A stretch of 64,000 nt of DNA, taken from the NCBI GenBank assembly GCA_951799445.1, contig OX637289.1, positions 7,159,321-7,223,320 of the forward strand. Direction: 5' to 3'. Source of the stretch: Pseudisothecium myosuroides. Lineage: Eukaryota > Streptophyta > Bryopsida > Hypnales > Lembophyllaceae. Each line of letters starts with the position of its first letter. Within the stretch, counting starts at the first letter, position 1. Below are positions 12,622-23,380 of the stretch, in pieces. The notes beneath the pieces are model-generated. The model was not told the DNA's origin and did not search any database. It saw only the letters and a program-made list of their open reading frames with translations. The position numbers were made by a program, and so were the translations under genes.

Positions 12622-13195
12622 CTAAAAGGGCCACCATCGAAGCTTGTACATGGTCATGTTGGTGCCTAAATCATTTGCCCAATTTTTGTTTGCATGGCTC
12701 AATTTTTGTTCAACTGCCACTAACTCACCCCAATCTTTAGTCCCCGCCTCCTTCCTATTCTCTATCTTAAACCTAAACCCAAGTACGTCTCCCTCCAATA
12801 GATTTGAAAACCTCATACCAACCCCCCTTATCGTTTGCAAAAATTTTCCTAAACTAAACAACATCCTTTTCCTGGCCTCAATATCCGTCTCTTTCTCCCA
12901 TCCTAAACCCACTCCTTAATTGTTCCTCCAATTAACCCTTAACTTCTCCACTTCCAATCTCTGTCTCCAAAGAAAACGTTTACACAACCCTCGCTTATTT
13001 CCTTTGTTTTCCCTATCTAATGCCTTGACCCTCTTTAATCTAACCTTGGGCCTCCATCTCTCAAATTATGTAAATCCTCCATACCAATTGTCCCTCTCTT
13101 GAACTCTCTTACTCCCTCTTTCCCTCTCTAGAACTCTCTCAAACACCTCTCTTGCAAAGAAATCTCTTTCGTCCCTCACAATATCTACCATTTCT
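12622..13195 (-). pseudogene. Unrecognised charged ORF with two stops
   Basis: Read on the minus strand, one frame runs from about 13195 to a stop near 12622, about 190 codons broken by two TAA codons. The product is very rich in K, R and E (for example VRDERDFFAREVFERVLERE) and ends MYKLRWWPF. The plus strand here is pyrimidine- and A-rich like the retroelement that follows, so the low-G composition alone may produce the long frame. I do not recognise the product. It could be a decayed gag-like or host sequence, or a shadow. Confidence 0.3.
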
Positions 13196-16100
13196 TGTTT
13201 CCATGGCGCTTACATTCACGACCACAAAAATTATATCTTTCAATCATTTGTATCTCTAGACTCCACGGTTATAGACCCTTCATCTTGAAACTTGCATCTT
13301 TCCTCGACCTTAAAATACATATTTGGCCACCCTACACTTTTTATGCAGAAAATTTTTGCAAAATATTCTACGGTCATAGGTCCATCATTCATACTAATTT
13401 AAGAATTCCTCCTAAAAAAATCCTAAACTTTCACTTTATTGCCCGTTTCAAGAAATTATCAAACTTTTTGCGTTCTACGCTCGCAACCCTACGCTCACCG
13501 CTCTACGCACGCAAAATAGCATCGTCCGGCATAGCCTATAGTTTCTATGTTGTTCCATATTCTCTTCCAACAATTAAAAAACTAGATAAAAGGATCTTTG
13601 GAATTCAAAAAACAATATGTGGACTACCAAAATGCACTGCAAATGTAATAGCACAACTTCCACATGAATTTTTTGGGCTCCAAGCCTTCTCAATTAAAAA
13701 TGCATATCTACGTTGCATTAGCGAACAACTTCGGAACGCCTTAAATGATCCAGAAAGACTAGGAATAATCTATAAAGGACTCATTCACCATATATTAGCC
13801 AAACATGGAGGTGCAGAAAACATCCCTAGAATCAAACAACAAGATTGTATTAGATCGCCTACAACACAGACTCTATTCCTTCTAAAACATGAAGCGGGCA
13901 TCCATCTCAAAAGCATAAAAGAAAGCTTCCTACTACATACAACACAATTGGAACAAGAATGGATGTCGCAAACTACCCTTCTTTTACCACATATAAATCA
14001 CAAAGTCTCCCTTAAAATGCTACATAAACTCCTCTTACACATCATCTACAAAATAAAACACATTACTCTCCCTAATGGCACAAACTTAATGTCACTAGAT
14101 GACTTCAAAAAATATTATCAAAATCCTTTTAAAATAGAAAAAAATGCTTTACATATAGCAGAACAACTTTTTTGCTATCCACAATGTACACTCGAGTGTT
14201 CAAGCCCTTGCCAAAGACACCCACTCCCAAGAACTCTCAAAGCACAATACATTTCAGACAACCAAAATCTAACCCCAAGGACCTTAGACAATCTTCCACA
14301 CCTACCACCGCCACAACTACCACAACAACAAAATCCACCTCTACATATCCAAAACAACCCACTTAGATTTCCCATACATACTATAACAGACCACAATGCT
14401 AAAGAAATAAAAGACAAATACAAAATTTCAATAAAATACAATACATACCTATGTCAATGGATACTTCAAGATAAGACAACTTATACTAAATGGCTACCAC
14501 AAAGATACCTCTTCCCGTTTAATCAACCAACAGTAATTGCACACAACACCAGTCTACTAACACAATATTACACAGAACAACAATATAAACACTATAGAAG
14601 CATCATCACGATAAACTTTAATCATGAACAGTCTAGAGCTACTAGATTCATCCCACCTCCAACAATAATCCCACTTACGTATATATCCACTACCGAATGC
14701 AACCCAGAAAAAGACATACTAACAAATACACATACCATACTAACACAAAATGAACTAACACAATTATACCTCGATACTAGTAAATACCTTACTACTATCC
14801 CAACCACTAGATTACAATGGTTATGGAATCAATATCACTCTGCCATACATAGCACACATGACCTTGTACCACCTACACAAGCATTTGAAACAGAAATCAT
14901 ATGGCTCTATCAATGATACAAATATAGAAAATCCAATAAAAATCCACTTAGAACATCACAACACACACTTCCACAAAATATATTAGATTCTCTAACAACA
15001 ACATTCAATATTACACATTCATATTTTTCCTCACCAATCACCTGTTCCACACAAATTACACAATTTTACTCTTTATTTGAAAGAGATAAAATATTTGGTT
15101 CACTCGGCAAAGCCTTTGAATACAAATGGAAAGGCATTGGTTTTGCACATCCACACAATGAAGAAACGGCCCACCAAGCACTACACTAGGCAAGACTAGC
15201 AGCCAAACATGATCCAAATACCATAACTATACTAGCCATACCAGACCTAAATTGGTACCAAAACTTCTCCCCATATATCGGACCATTTGAAGACACACAC
15301 GTTATTACCCATTTTGCCGCAGACACTATTACATACGAAGAACCAACAATCCCCCCTGAAATAAACAAAAGACCACGTACTGAACCCCTTGCAATTCACA
15401 TTCTCTGCACACACCACCAAAACCACAATATCGGCCCACCCAACCAAATAGACTCTCTCACAATGATCCTCCAAAATATGCAAATAACACAATATCATAT
15501 ACAAATTGCTGCTCCAACACCTAGTAACGTAATAGTAAATAAAAACTCTAATTGGAATAAACTCACATACAAAACCAACGTCAACCCAGCAAATATACAT
15601 ACGCCCACATTACCAACATACACAAATAATCCCCAATTAAAATTCCCACTACAATATAGCTACTATACTGATGGATCATTCGTACCACCTCAACAACATG
15701 CAGACGACCATTGGATACATGAAAAAGCAGGTTATGGAATATACAATCCCTTCAAAGAAGAAATCCAAATTTCTAAACGACTACCCGGCTTACAAACTAG
15801 TTTTAGAGCCGAGCTCATGGCCATACATAAAACACTACGTATAATCACTACTCAATATCCACATGAACCAGCACACATATTCACTGACTGCCTAAATTGT
15901 CTATATGTACTTAATACACAGCTAAAACATCCTACATTATACCGCAACCATGCAGACAAAACCATATTAGAATCTATGGTAGAAATGCTCCAAAGACAAA
16001 CACAACCTACAACAATTTCCAAAATTAAAGGCCATGTTAATATTAAAGGTAATGAACAAGTAGACAAATTTGCAAAAAATGGCACAACAAAAGAATACAA

Positions 16101-17115
16101 ATTTGCCTCAAAAAAACATGAATTTGCGCACACTACTCCATTCTACTACCAAAAAGACGAATGGCCAGGCCCAGCCCGTCGACCTGACAAAGGCCCGGTT
16201 AGATGCCTCGAAACATATATCACCAAATATGATCGTGATAAAAACTTAGAAATAATGGCACAACGATTTCCTAACATTAGTAAATGGACACTTAATCCTG
16301 ATATAGATAAAGACCTCTCCAATGAATTTTGGTCTAACCCTGAAATAACAGACTCACAGAAAATAAGCTTATTAAAATTCCGCACCGGTCAATACATGGG
16401 AAATGCTAGAAAACAACTATGTTTTGGCATAGAAAGATTTCCATCCATCACATGTCCCATATGTAACTCCCATGACATAGATACATGGCTCCACGTACTC
16501 CTAAAATGTAAACAACACCATATTCACGCCCTTCGAGTCAAAAGACATAATAAAGCAGTATGGGAATTGAGAAAGCTAATCCTATCTACCAAAAACACTA
16601 GATACTATACTCTCATGAATGCAGGAACATTCAACAACAACCCACAAGAAAACACTGTCCCTCCATGGCTGCTACCTTGCTCCTGCGAAAGACAAAGATG
16701 TCATTGCAACGCTAGATTCAAGCCGGATATCCTTTGGGTTAAAGGACTCCCCTACCAAAAAAGTCCACCAATTAATCCAGATAACAATCTCACAATACAA
16801 TTCATAGAATTCACATATACTAATGACAGATTCTCGCAAGAAACAATAGATAATAAAATTCAAAAATACCAATCATTAATAAATAGCATCATGGCCCAAG
16901 GGTGGAATGTAGACCCACTCATTGTCATTATAGCAGGAGCTAGAGAAACAACACATATTCCTTCAATAAAAATCCTTGAAACTAAACTCAAATTACCCGA
17001 AACTGCTTTGAAACACAAATTTAAAGCAATCAACACCATTGCCATACAATATGCTGGTTCAATCATCCTACACAAAAGAAAGATAGAAAATAACCAACCA
17101 CTCCCACCAGAATAA
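13195..17115 (+). pseudogene. LINE polyprotein: RT thumb, RNase H, CCHC, nuclease
   Basis: One reading frame runs through 13195-17115, interrupted only by TGA at 14914 and TAG at 15187. In order: RT thumb/connection (13.4-13.9 kb); a linker of about 400 residues, including a block (TILAIPDLNWYQNF) that I cannot assign; RNase H at about 15.66-16.1 kb with the acidic residues in YYTDGSF, RAELMAIH, IFTDCLN and the KGHVNIKGNEQVDKFAK signature; a CCHC finger (CPICNSHD...WLHVLLKC) near 16.45 kb; and a C-terminal stretch with KPDILWV, IQFIEFTY and a downstream K..KY at 16.7-16.9 kb that resembles the restriction-like PD-(D/E)XK endonuclease of R2-type elements. RNase H would degrade RNA in the cDNA hybrid and the nuclease would nick the target. 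All domain calls rest on motifs read by eye. Confidence 0.75.
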
Positions 17116-17220
17116 AAATTAATTAATTAATTAATTAAATAAATAAAAATTAATTTTTAAATTTAAAAAATAATAATAATAAATAAATAAATAAAAATAA
17201 TAAATAAAAGAAGAAGAAAA
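17116..17220. repeat. AT-rich 3' tail of the LINE (TTAA, AAAT, AAT runs)
   Basis: Directly after the retroelement stop codon come AATT, AAAT and AAT simple repeats ending in AAGAAGAAGAAAA. This is the expected position of a LINE 3' tail, of the microsatellite type rather than a pure poly(A). Confidence 0.8.
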
Positions 17221-17500
17221 GGTCACTGCACAATACACTTCTAATCCATTTCCACCCAGATACTGTTAATCTTGGTTACTTTTCACTGGTTATTTTTTAA
17301 CTTAAGTGTCTATTCTCGAAAGGGAAGAGTAGTTTTGCATCAATGGCCCTTGATCCGGTGGACATTGGCTCATTGTCATGACGAACAGACACTCTATTCA
17401 CGCCGGCCTTCTTCGAACACCGGAGTTTCTATCTATCTATCTTTGGAAATTTAGAGAGATTGTTGAGAATGAATTTTGCAATGAAAAAAATGTCAAAGGT

Positions 17501-18421
17501 GATGTCTAGGTGCTTAACCAGTTGTACAGTCAGGTCCAGTTCATTTACGAACTGCCTATTTGAGCCATTCAAAGATTTGTACATAATACATAAAGAAAAT
17601 TGGCATTTTTTTGGCTTGCATAATTATTACTCAATTATTACTCAATTCTTACTCAATACCAATCAAGTGTACCAAATTTTAGTTTCAAACAAGCAAAATT
17701 TCATTTCTGGTGAATTTTTTAAGTAAATTTTCGTCGTTTTACATACTATTTTATTGACAATTGGTGATGATTTTTTTAATTCAATTCCATTGATATGTTG
17801 GGAACATCCATATGCATATCTTTCATATTAGAAAACATCTCCTTAAATAACAAAGAAATTATCTATGAGGAATTCAATGAAAAATGTCGTACAACCAAAC
17901 TTTGAAAAAATGGATATTTCTACATTTTAACTAGATTTTGGCAAAGTAATTGTATCATTGTGCTCAAATATTCAAAATTAGGGGCAAATAGAAAAATCTA
18001 ATTACAACAAAGAAATATCTATTTCACAAAATTTGGGCATTGCCACCCCATCATCAAAATCTCTATACAAGGAATTGTGAGACTTTTTGGGAGATGTTCA
18101 TTGATGAGAAGATGTGCGTATAGATGTTTCCTACATACTCCCGCAATCAAATTTAAAGAACTCATCTCCAATATTTTCCAATGAATTATCATGTCAACCA
18201 TGAAAAATAAAAAAATAAAAATTCACATAAAATGGAGTTTTGGTTTTCTATAACTCAAATTTAATATGCTTGATTGCAATTGCATAAAGATGCAATGATA
18301 ATCATGCTTACCAAAAAAAATACCAATTATAATCCACATTGTACAAAGTTTTTTGAATGGCTCAAATAGGTAGTTTGTAAATGAACTAGACCTGATTGTA
18401 CAAGCTAGCTACACATCCCAT
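17501..18421. mobile_element. Foldback element with arms of at least 115 bp
   Basis: 17,521-17,625 and the reverse complement of 18,303-18,403 align at roughly 80-85% identity; shared stretches include CTATTTGAGCCATTCAAA and AGTTCATTTAC. Similarity continues more weakly inward for about another 80 bp. The roughly 500-bp core is AT-rich and holds no coding frame. Long inverted arms around a non-coding core are typical of non-autonomous foldback or MULE-type elements. Confidence 0.75.
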
Positions 18422-18970
18422 CTATGAAGGCATAAATGTTAGTGTTGTTTCGGCAACTATAGTTCTCATCAATATGGCGGTGACCATCATTTTTTTTAAA
18501 CTTTTTGAGAAAGTGCTAAGATGGCAAATACTTAAAATTTGGTAAAGCCTTGTATCACTAAGTTCATCCATCTTTTGGACCAAAAAACACTTCTCAATCA
18601 TATTCATAAACTTTTTCATCCAAATTTGGCGACTTCATCCACATTTTTTTATAGAAATGGAAATTTCTGTAAAAAAAAATACTTTTATATGGCAAAAACT
18701 AGGCATTTATTTTGAAATAGTGCAATCTGGCCCCATGGTGCCAAAAAAAAAAGGGTTGCCGGTGACAAACTCAATCAACAATTCATTTGTGGACGAATTC
18801 TTGAGGTATTTGTCTATGGTGTTGCCTACATTGAACCTCTTTCCTTCAAGGCATTACGTATTAGATAACCAATTCAATTGGACATTTTTAATCACGACCT
18901 TTGATCTTCATGATCCAAGGGTGTACTAGGAAGCAAGTTGAAAGGAAAGAAGGTTATGGGTTGCAACTTG
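18422..18970. other. AT-rich spacer with a possible relic
   Basis: A 90-codon frame at 18657-18929 (+) reads somewhat like protein (for example VTNSINNSFVDEFLRYLSMVL), but I do not recognise it, and it lies between two mobile elements. No other gene is seen. Confidence 0.3.
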
Positions 18971-19302
18971 TAAGGTAGGAGGTCCTGAAATCTCTCATTT
19001 AAGAGCTAAAACTGAATTTTGAGGAGGTGAAACGCCTCAAAATATTTTTCAGTGAATTTTCCTTGAAAGACAAGAGGAATTGGCATCTAATCCAAGTCGT
19101 TTCATATTTTTTGGAACTTTCTAGAATTAGTTATGAAATTTTGAAGTTGAAGTGGCATAGGGCTCTGAAATCGCCCACCCCCTTAAATGTATACTGTTTG
19201 TACATCACTGAAGGCTATGAAAAAGCAACATGTACAAAAAGTGTACATTTGAGTAGGGTGGGCAATTTTAGAGCCTGTGTGATTTCAGGACCTCCTACCT
19301 TA
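18971..19302. mobile_element. MITE copy 1, TIR TAAGGTAGGAGGTCCTGAAA
   Basis: The 22 bases at 18,971-18,992 are the perfect reverse complement of 19,281-19,302 and start TAAGGTAGGAGGTCCTGAAA. The 332-bp interior is non-coding. Two related copies follow at 19,457 and 22,336, which makes it a family rather than a chance palindrome. If TA is the duplicated target, this would fit a mariner-type MITE. Confidence 0.9.
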
Positions 19303-19456
19303 ATGGCAACGGTGGCAGGTTGCCAATGGGATGGTGCCACGCTAGCATTGAAAAGTCAACAACTAGTTATGAGGTAAGAAAATTGATACGCAAACTGAGG
19401 GGTGAATTATAGAGTTATCCATTGTTGTTGTAATAGTTGTCATATATGACAAGGAG

Positions 19457-19772
19457 TAAGGAGGAAGCTCGAACTTCGACTGGGCATTAAAAGCGAACAT
19501 GACTCAAAGGTACATTTTGCTTTCTTCAATGTACCAACTATACACATTTCAGGAGGTGGTCGCTTTTGATGACCACAAATGACCACTTTTTTCCAACTTC
19601 AAAAATTCATAATTAATTCCACAAAGGTCCAAAAAATATGAAACAACTTGGGTTAGATGTCAATTCCACTTGTCTTTCAAGGAAAATTTACTGAAAAATA
19701 TTTCAAGATGTTTTACCTCCCCAAAATTCAGTTTCAGCGCTTAGATGGTCGCTTTATGGACCTCCTACCTTA
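19457..19772. mobile_element. MITE copy 2, inverted relative to copy 1
   Basis: The right end reads GGACCTCCTACCTTA, the same terminus as copy 1; the left end is a degraded TAAGGAGGAAGCTC. The reverse complement of about 19,530-19,770 aligns with the left part of copy 1 over some 240 bp (shared words CAGTRAATTTTCCTTGAAAG and TTTCATATTTTTTGGA). The two copies therefore form a large imperfect palindrome with about 150 bp between them. Confidence 0.8.
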
Positions 19773-21720
19773 CAAACATTTCATTGCATGTTCTAACTCC
19801 AGTTCTGATTCAATTTTTATGAGAATGATATGACATTTTCCTCTTATCCCAAGGTTGCATCAGATTGTTCCATTCTTCCACCATTTTAGAATTGTTAAGG
19901 CACCATATACTATTTTACGTCACACATAGTATGCTGATTTGTGTTTTGGCTATAAATTTGCATTATGGCTCCAAATGACTCAAGATTTATAGATAAGGTA
20001 CTCAAAGCTATTATACACCTAGTCTAACTTTTTTTTGCAACTTTTGAAAAGAAATTATCATCCAAAAGTAGCCCCCAATTTTATGTCACACTTGCCAATT
20101 TGGAGGTTTTTAGTACTCCAATAATACTATTTTCTATCCAAAAAAATAAATTTCAAGCTAAAATTTAGAGGGGATGGTATTCTAGTACCCCCCAAAATGA
20201 ATTTTGAGCTGGAATTTGGAAGACTGGTCTGCTAGTAGACATATAGCTACTATCCAAAGGAATTCTAAATATAATTAATTGTATGTAGACGGTGTGGAAG
20301 TTCACAAAGTAAGCTTCTTTCTACTTGCATTTCAATACACATAAATTATTATTTTGGTGGGTTTTTTGGTGATTGATCATCTCTATAGAGTTATTACAAA
20401 TTTTAATTTTAGTTTTAGTTTTCTAAATTTTTTCCTATTTTTTCCTATTTAAAACTTCAAAGTCTCTATTTTCTTGAGATTTGGCACTTTTTTAGTTCTC
20501 TCACTTAGAGAGTTTTTCTATTCTTTTCTTTAATTTGATGGTTACCTTCATCTAAAAGGTGTATACATTATCCACATTTTTAAAAAAATTCAAAAATTAT
20601 TTTTCAAATTTTAAAGTACTCCAAAAAAAAGTCATGAATATTATTCAAAAATCAACAAAATCAACAAGTGTTTCTCGCAATCACCTCACACTTTGAATCC
20701 AAATACAGATATAGGTATAATGAAATCAATCGCTAATGATCCAGCATGGAAACATGTTGATGTGAATGTTGATCCACCTTTTGCTCAAAATGAACGTAAT
20801 TTCTCAGTTTCGGGATGACGTTGGATGGAGTCATGAGCAGGTTATACTTGATGAGGCTCCTTCTTGTTTTGATTTATAATTTACCATCATACTTGGTTAC
20901 AAAGAAGTTCTTCAACCAATTAAGTCCTTTAATTCCTAAAAAAACTATCTACAATGAACAAAAACATAGACATTTTCATCGGAGCACTCGTTGGTGCGAT
21001 GAAGGAGCTAAATGTGGATCACTGTTTTTGTGCAAGACTTTTTGAAGCCAACAAGTGATTGTTAGTTCAAATTGAGGGGCCTTCTTATGTGGACTATTTC
21101 CAATTATCCTACATCACAAAGTTTAGACCTTACGATTTGGCAACAATTATCGTGCGGTTATCGTTGTTTCATGGGTTCATACCATAATCGTACTGACTCA
21201 GTGTATTTTTACGCACTAAATCAGTGCGAAAACAATGAATATCAATAGCGTACGGTTTACGTACTTTAACTATATGATTGCTGTGCAGTTTTGACAAGTC
21301 TAAACTAGAAGTCAGCAAAATAACATTTTTTTTAATAATCATATAATTCCTTCAAAAATAATGATTTTTCAATCAAATAACTTATGTTCTCTTTTCTAAT
21401 CACTCAACACCAAAGCCCAAAATTTCAGCAAGAAAGACATATTTTGGGTGGAGATATTTAGGGTTATTTGAGGAATGTTGCTTTCTGAGGACATATATAG
21501 ATGCTCATTCCAATGTGGAGGAAGTTGCAAATTGGCTATCAAATTCTATTGTTTGTTGAAGTTTTGACTAAAATGTCTCCATTAAAGGCACTTTTTTACA
21601 ATGTACTAGTAGTGCAAGGATCTATACCTTAAATAATTTATTTTTTTGTTTGATATGCTGAGATCTAAAAAATTGTGAGGTGTCTTGTGGCGCTCATAGT
21701 ACAATTGGAAAGTTCTTTGT
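19773..21720. other. AT-rich spacer with transposase-like relic
   Basis: No intact gene. Around 20,720-21,060 a frame reads SIANDPAWKHVDVNVDPP, reminiscent of the start of BED/hAT-type transposases, but it breaks within 30 codons. The rest is AT-rich and repetitive. Confidence 0.3.
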
Positions 21721-21724
21721 GAAG

Positions 21725-22230
21725 AGGGGTGTACAAGCTTTGTTTGGTGGGTTTTGAACCTACGGTGTGAAAGTTATTGAATTTCAAAGTTTTTATAAAT
21801 TCTCTTTTATTTTGGAAAAAAAACACTTTCACATGGTGTATCTAAAAGCCACAAAACAAAGCCTTTGTGCTCCATGCATAGAGCGGGTTTCTATTTGTTC
21901 TAGTTTTGTGGTGTTTGGACCTCTAGTGCGAAAGTTATGAATTTCTTAAAATATTAAAGTTAATTAAATTATTATTATTTTTTTCTACACCATAACTTTT
22001 ACATTGTATGTTTGAATGCCACAAAACAAAGCCCTTGCACTCATGTGTGCATAAAAAATATTGAATTTCAAAGTTTTTATTATAAATTACAAAATTACAA
22101 AATGATTTTTATTTTTTTTTTGAAACTTTCATATTGCATGCCCAAAGGCTACAAAACAAAGCCCTTGTGCATTTGTGCATAGAGCTTTCTATTTGTACCA
22201 AAAATGCAACCTTTCACTCTACAATGTCAA
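21725..22230. repeat. Degenerate tandem repeat, 130-170 bp units
   Basis: The word GCCACAAAACAAAGCCYTTG recurs at about 21,848, 22,018 and 22,148, each time after an AT-rich stretch containing GAATTTCAAAGTTTTTAT or a variant of it. There are three to four diverged units of unequal length. Confidence 0.65.
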
Positions 22231-22335
22231 AATTATTGAATTTTGGTTTTAATAAATTAGAAAAATTGGAATATTATTTTTACTTTTATTTATTTTTGGT
22301 TGTGGCACACTACCACGCACACTAGTTTTATTTGG

Positions 22336-22739
22336 TAAGGTAGGACGCTTTGAAAGCATTAAGAACCCCCCTATATTCACCTAAAATGGACTCGCCTGAA
22401 ATGGGCGTGAGGTGATCTATAAATGGACCTTCTATAATCATTGAATGGATCCATAAAAAAAAAATTATTTATTGCAAGAGCCAATCATCCTCTTTGCTTT
22501 CCCCAATTTTCTCTAGAAATTGCATGTGAACAGTTTTGGGAAGACCAAGGGTCATAATTAGGGACCTATGACTCATATTGTTTGAAAATTCGTAAGTAAT
22601 TCAAAAATGCTTCAAAAAATATGAAATGACTTGTCTTACAATTCGAATCTATCTCTCTAAGACTGAAAAATGAGCTAAAAATAATCCCATCCAAGAAACC
22701 ACATGAAAAACGAGGATCAGTTCAGAGCCTCCTACCTTA
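22336..22739. mobile_element. MITE copy 3, TIR TAAGGTAGGA
   Basis: It starts TAAGGTAGGACG and ends CCTCCTACCTTA, the termini of the copies at 18,971 and 19,457. The interior shares AAAAAATATGAAAYRACTTG with copy 2 in the same orientation. It lies just upstream of the F-box gene promoter region. Confidence 0.75.
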
Positions 22740-22799
22740 AAAACTCAGCTAATTTTAGCCCGCTTAGGGATCGTTGCATTCACCAACTGATCGACTTCC

Positions 22800-23380
22800 C
22801 CAGCCAAGCCCTAAAGTAAAGTCTGCTTCCCTTCTCTTCATTTCTTTCTGCGCCGCCATCGCCCCAATTCTCTATTCATGTGCTCTCTCGCCACTTCTTT
22901 GAAGCTCTTTGTGAATTCGATCCCTTTGCCTCCCGCAGATGCTTCTCCACTGCTCTGACATGCATTGTTGTCGTCAGAAGCGCTTTGGTTTTTCTGCACA
23001 CGATTATTTGCTTTGGAAGATCAATGCAACCTTGGCAGGAAGGTCGTGCATTCATCATGGCTAATTAAATTCAGGGTGGGTGCTGGAGTTCTTGTTGCTT
23101 GCGCTGATTGTGAGATTCCATTTGTGACGCATTCATGCTGTTTCGGGACATAGAAGTGTAGCAAACAATTATACGAACGTATGGTTTCAGGGCCTTGAAT
23201 CTGTCGGCATGTGTTTTCATTTGCGTCGTTTGTTTCAGCTTCTTACGTAGTTACTGTAGTTCGATTCATATTGTTTACGGGTTACGAACTGATCAATCGT
23301 GATAGAGTCGGGGGACTTTCGCAAGTCAGAATCTGTAGCACTGGGAACTTTGTGGTGCAGCTTTGGAGGGCATCTCAGAC
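22800..23380 (+). promoter_or_regulatory. Probable 5' leader of the F-box gene
   Basis: The stretch is pyrimidine-rich (CTTCCCTTCTCTTCATTTC at about 22,830) and more GC-rich than the DNA to the left. A possible splice acceptor TGTGGTGCAG lies at 23,351-23,360, just 20 bases before the ATG, so the leader may contain an intron. No TATA box was fixed. Confidence 0.35.

Larger units (their letters stand above)
13195..17220 (+). mobile_element. 5'-truncated non-LTR retrotransposon
   Basis: The left part (13.4-13.9 kb) matches the region just after the reverse-transcriptase palm of LINE elements (YARKIASSGIAYSFYVVPY and GLQAFSIKNAYLRC). The palm with its catalytic aspartates is absent, as expected for 5' truncation. 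RNase H, CCHC finger and a nuclease-like domain follow. The 3' end is an AT-rich simple-repeat tail at 17,116-17,220. The plus strand is conspicuously G-poor over the whole element, unlike the host genes. I could not define a target-site duplication. The left boundary is approximate and the true junction may lie near 13,400. Confidence 0.8.

Noticed and set aside
14914..15189. Stop-codon recoding or readthrough in the LINE
   Set aside because: TGA and TAG have no shared context, and similar isolated stops occur in the other dead elements, so simple decay explains them.
17221..17300. Insertion of the LINE into a U2 snRNA gene, as in Utopia elements
   Set aside because: The 3' flank shows no U2 sequence such as the branch-site recognition region.
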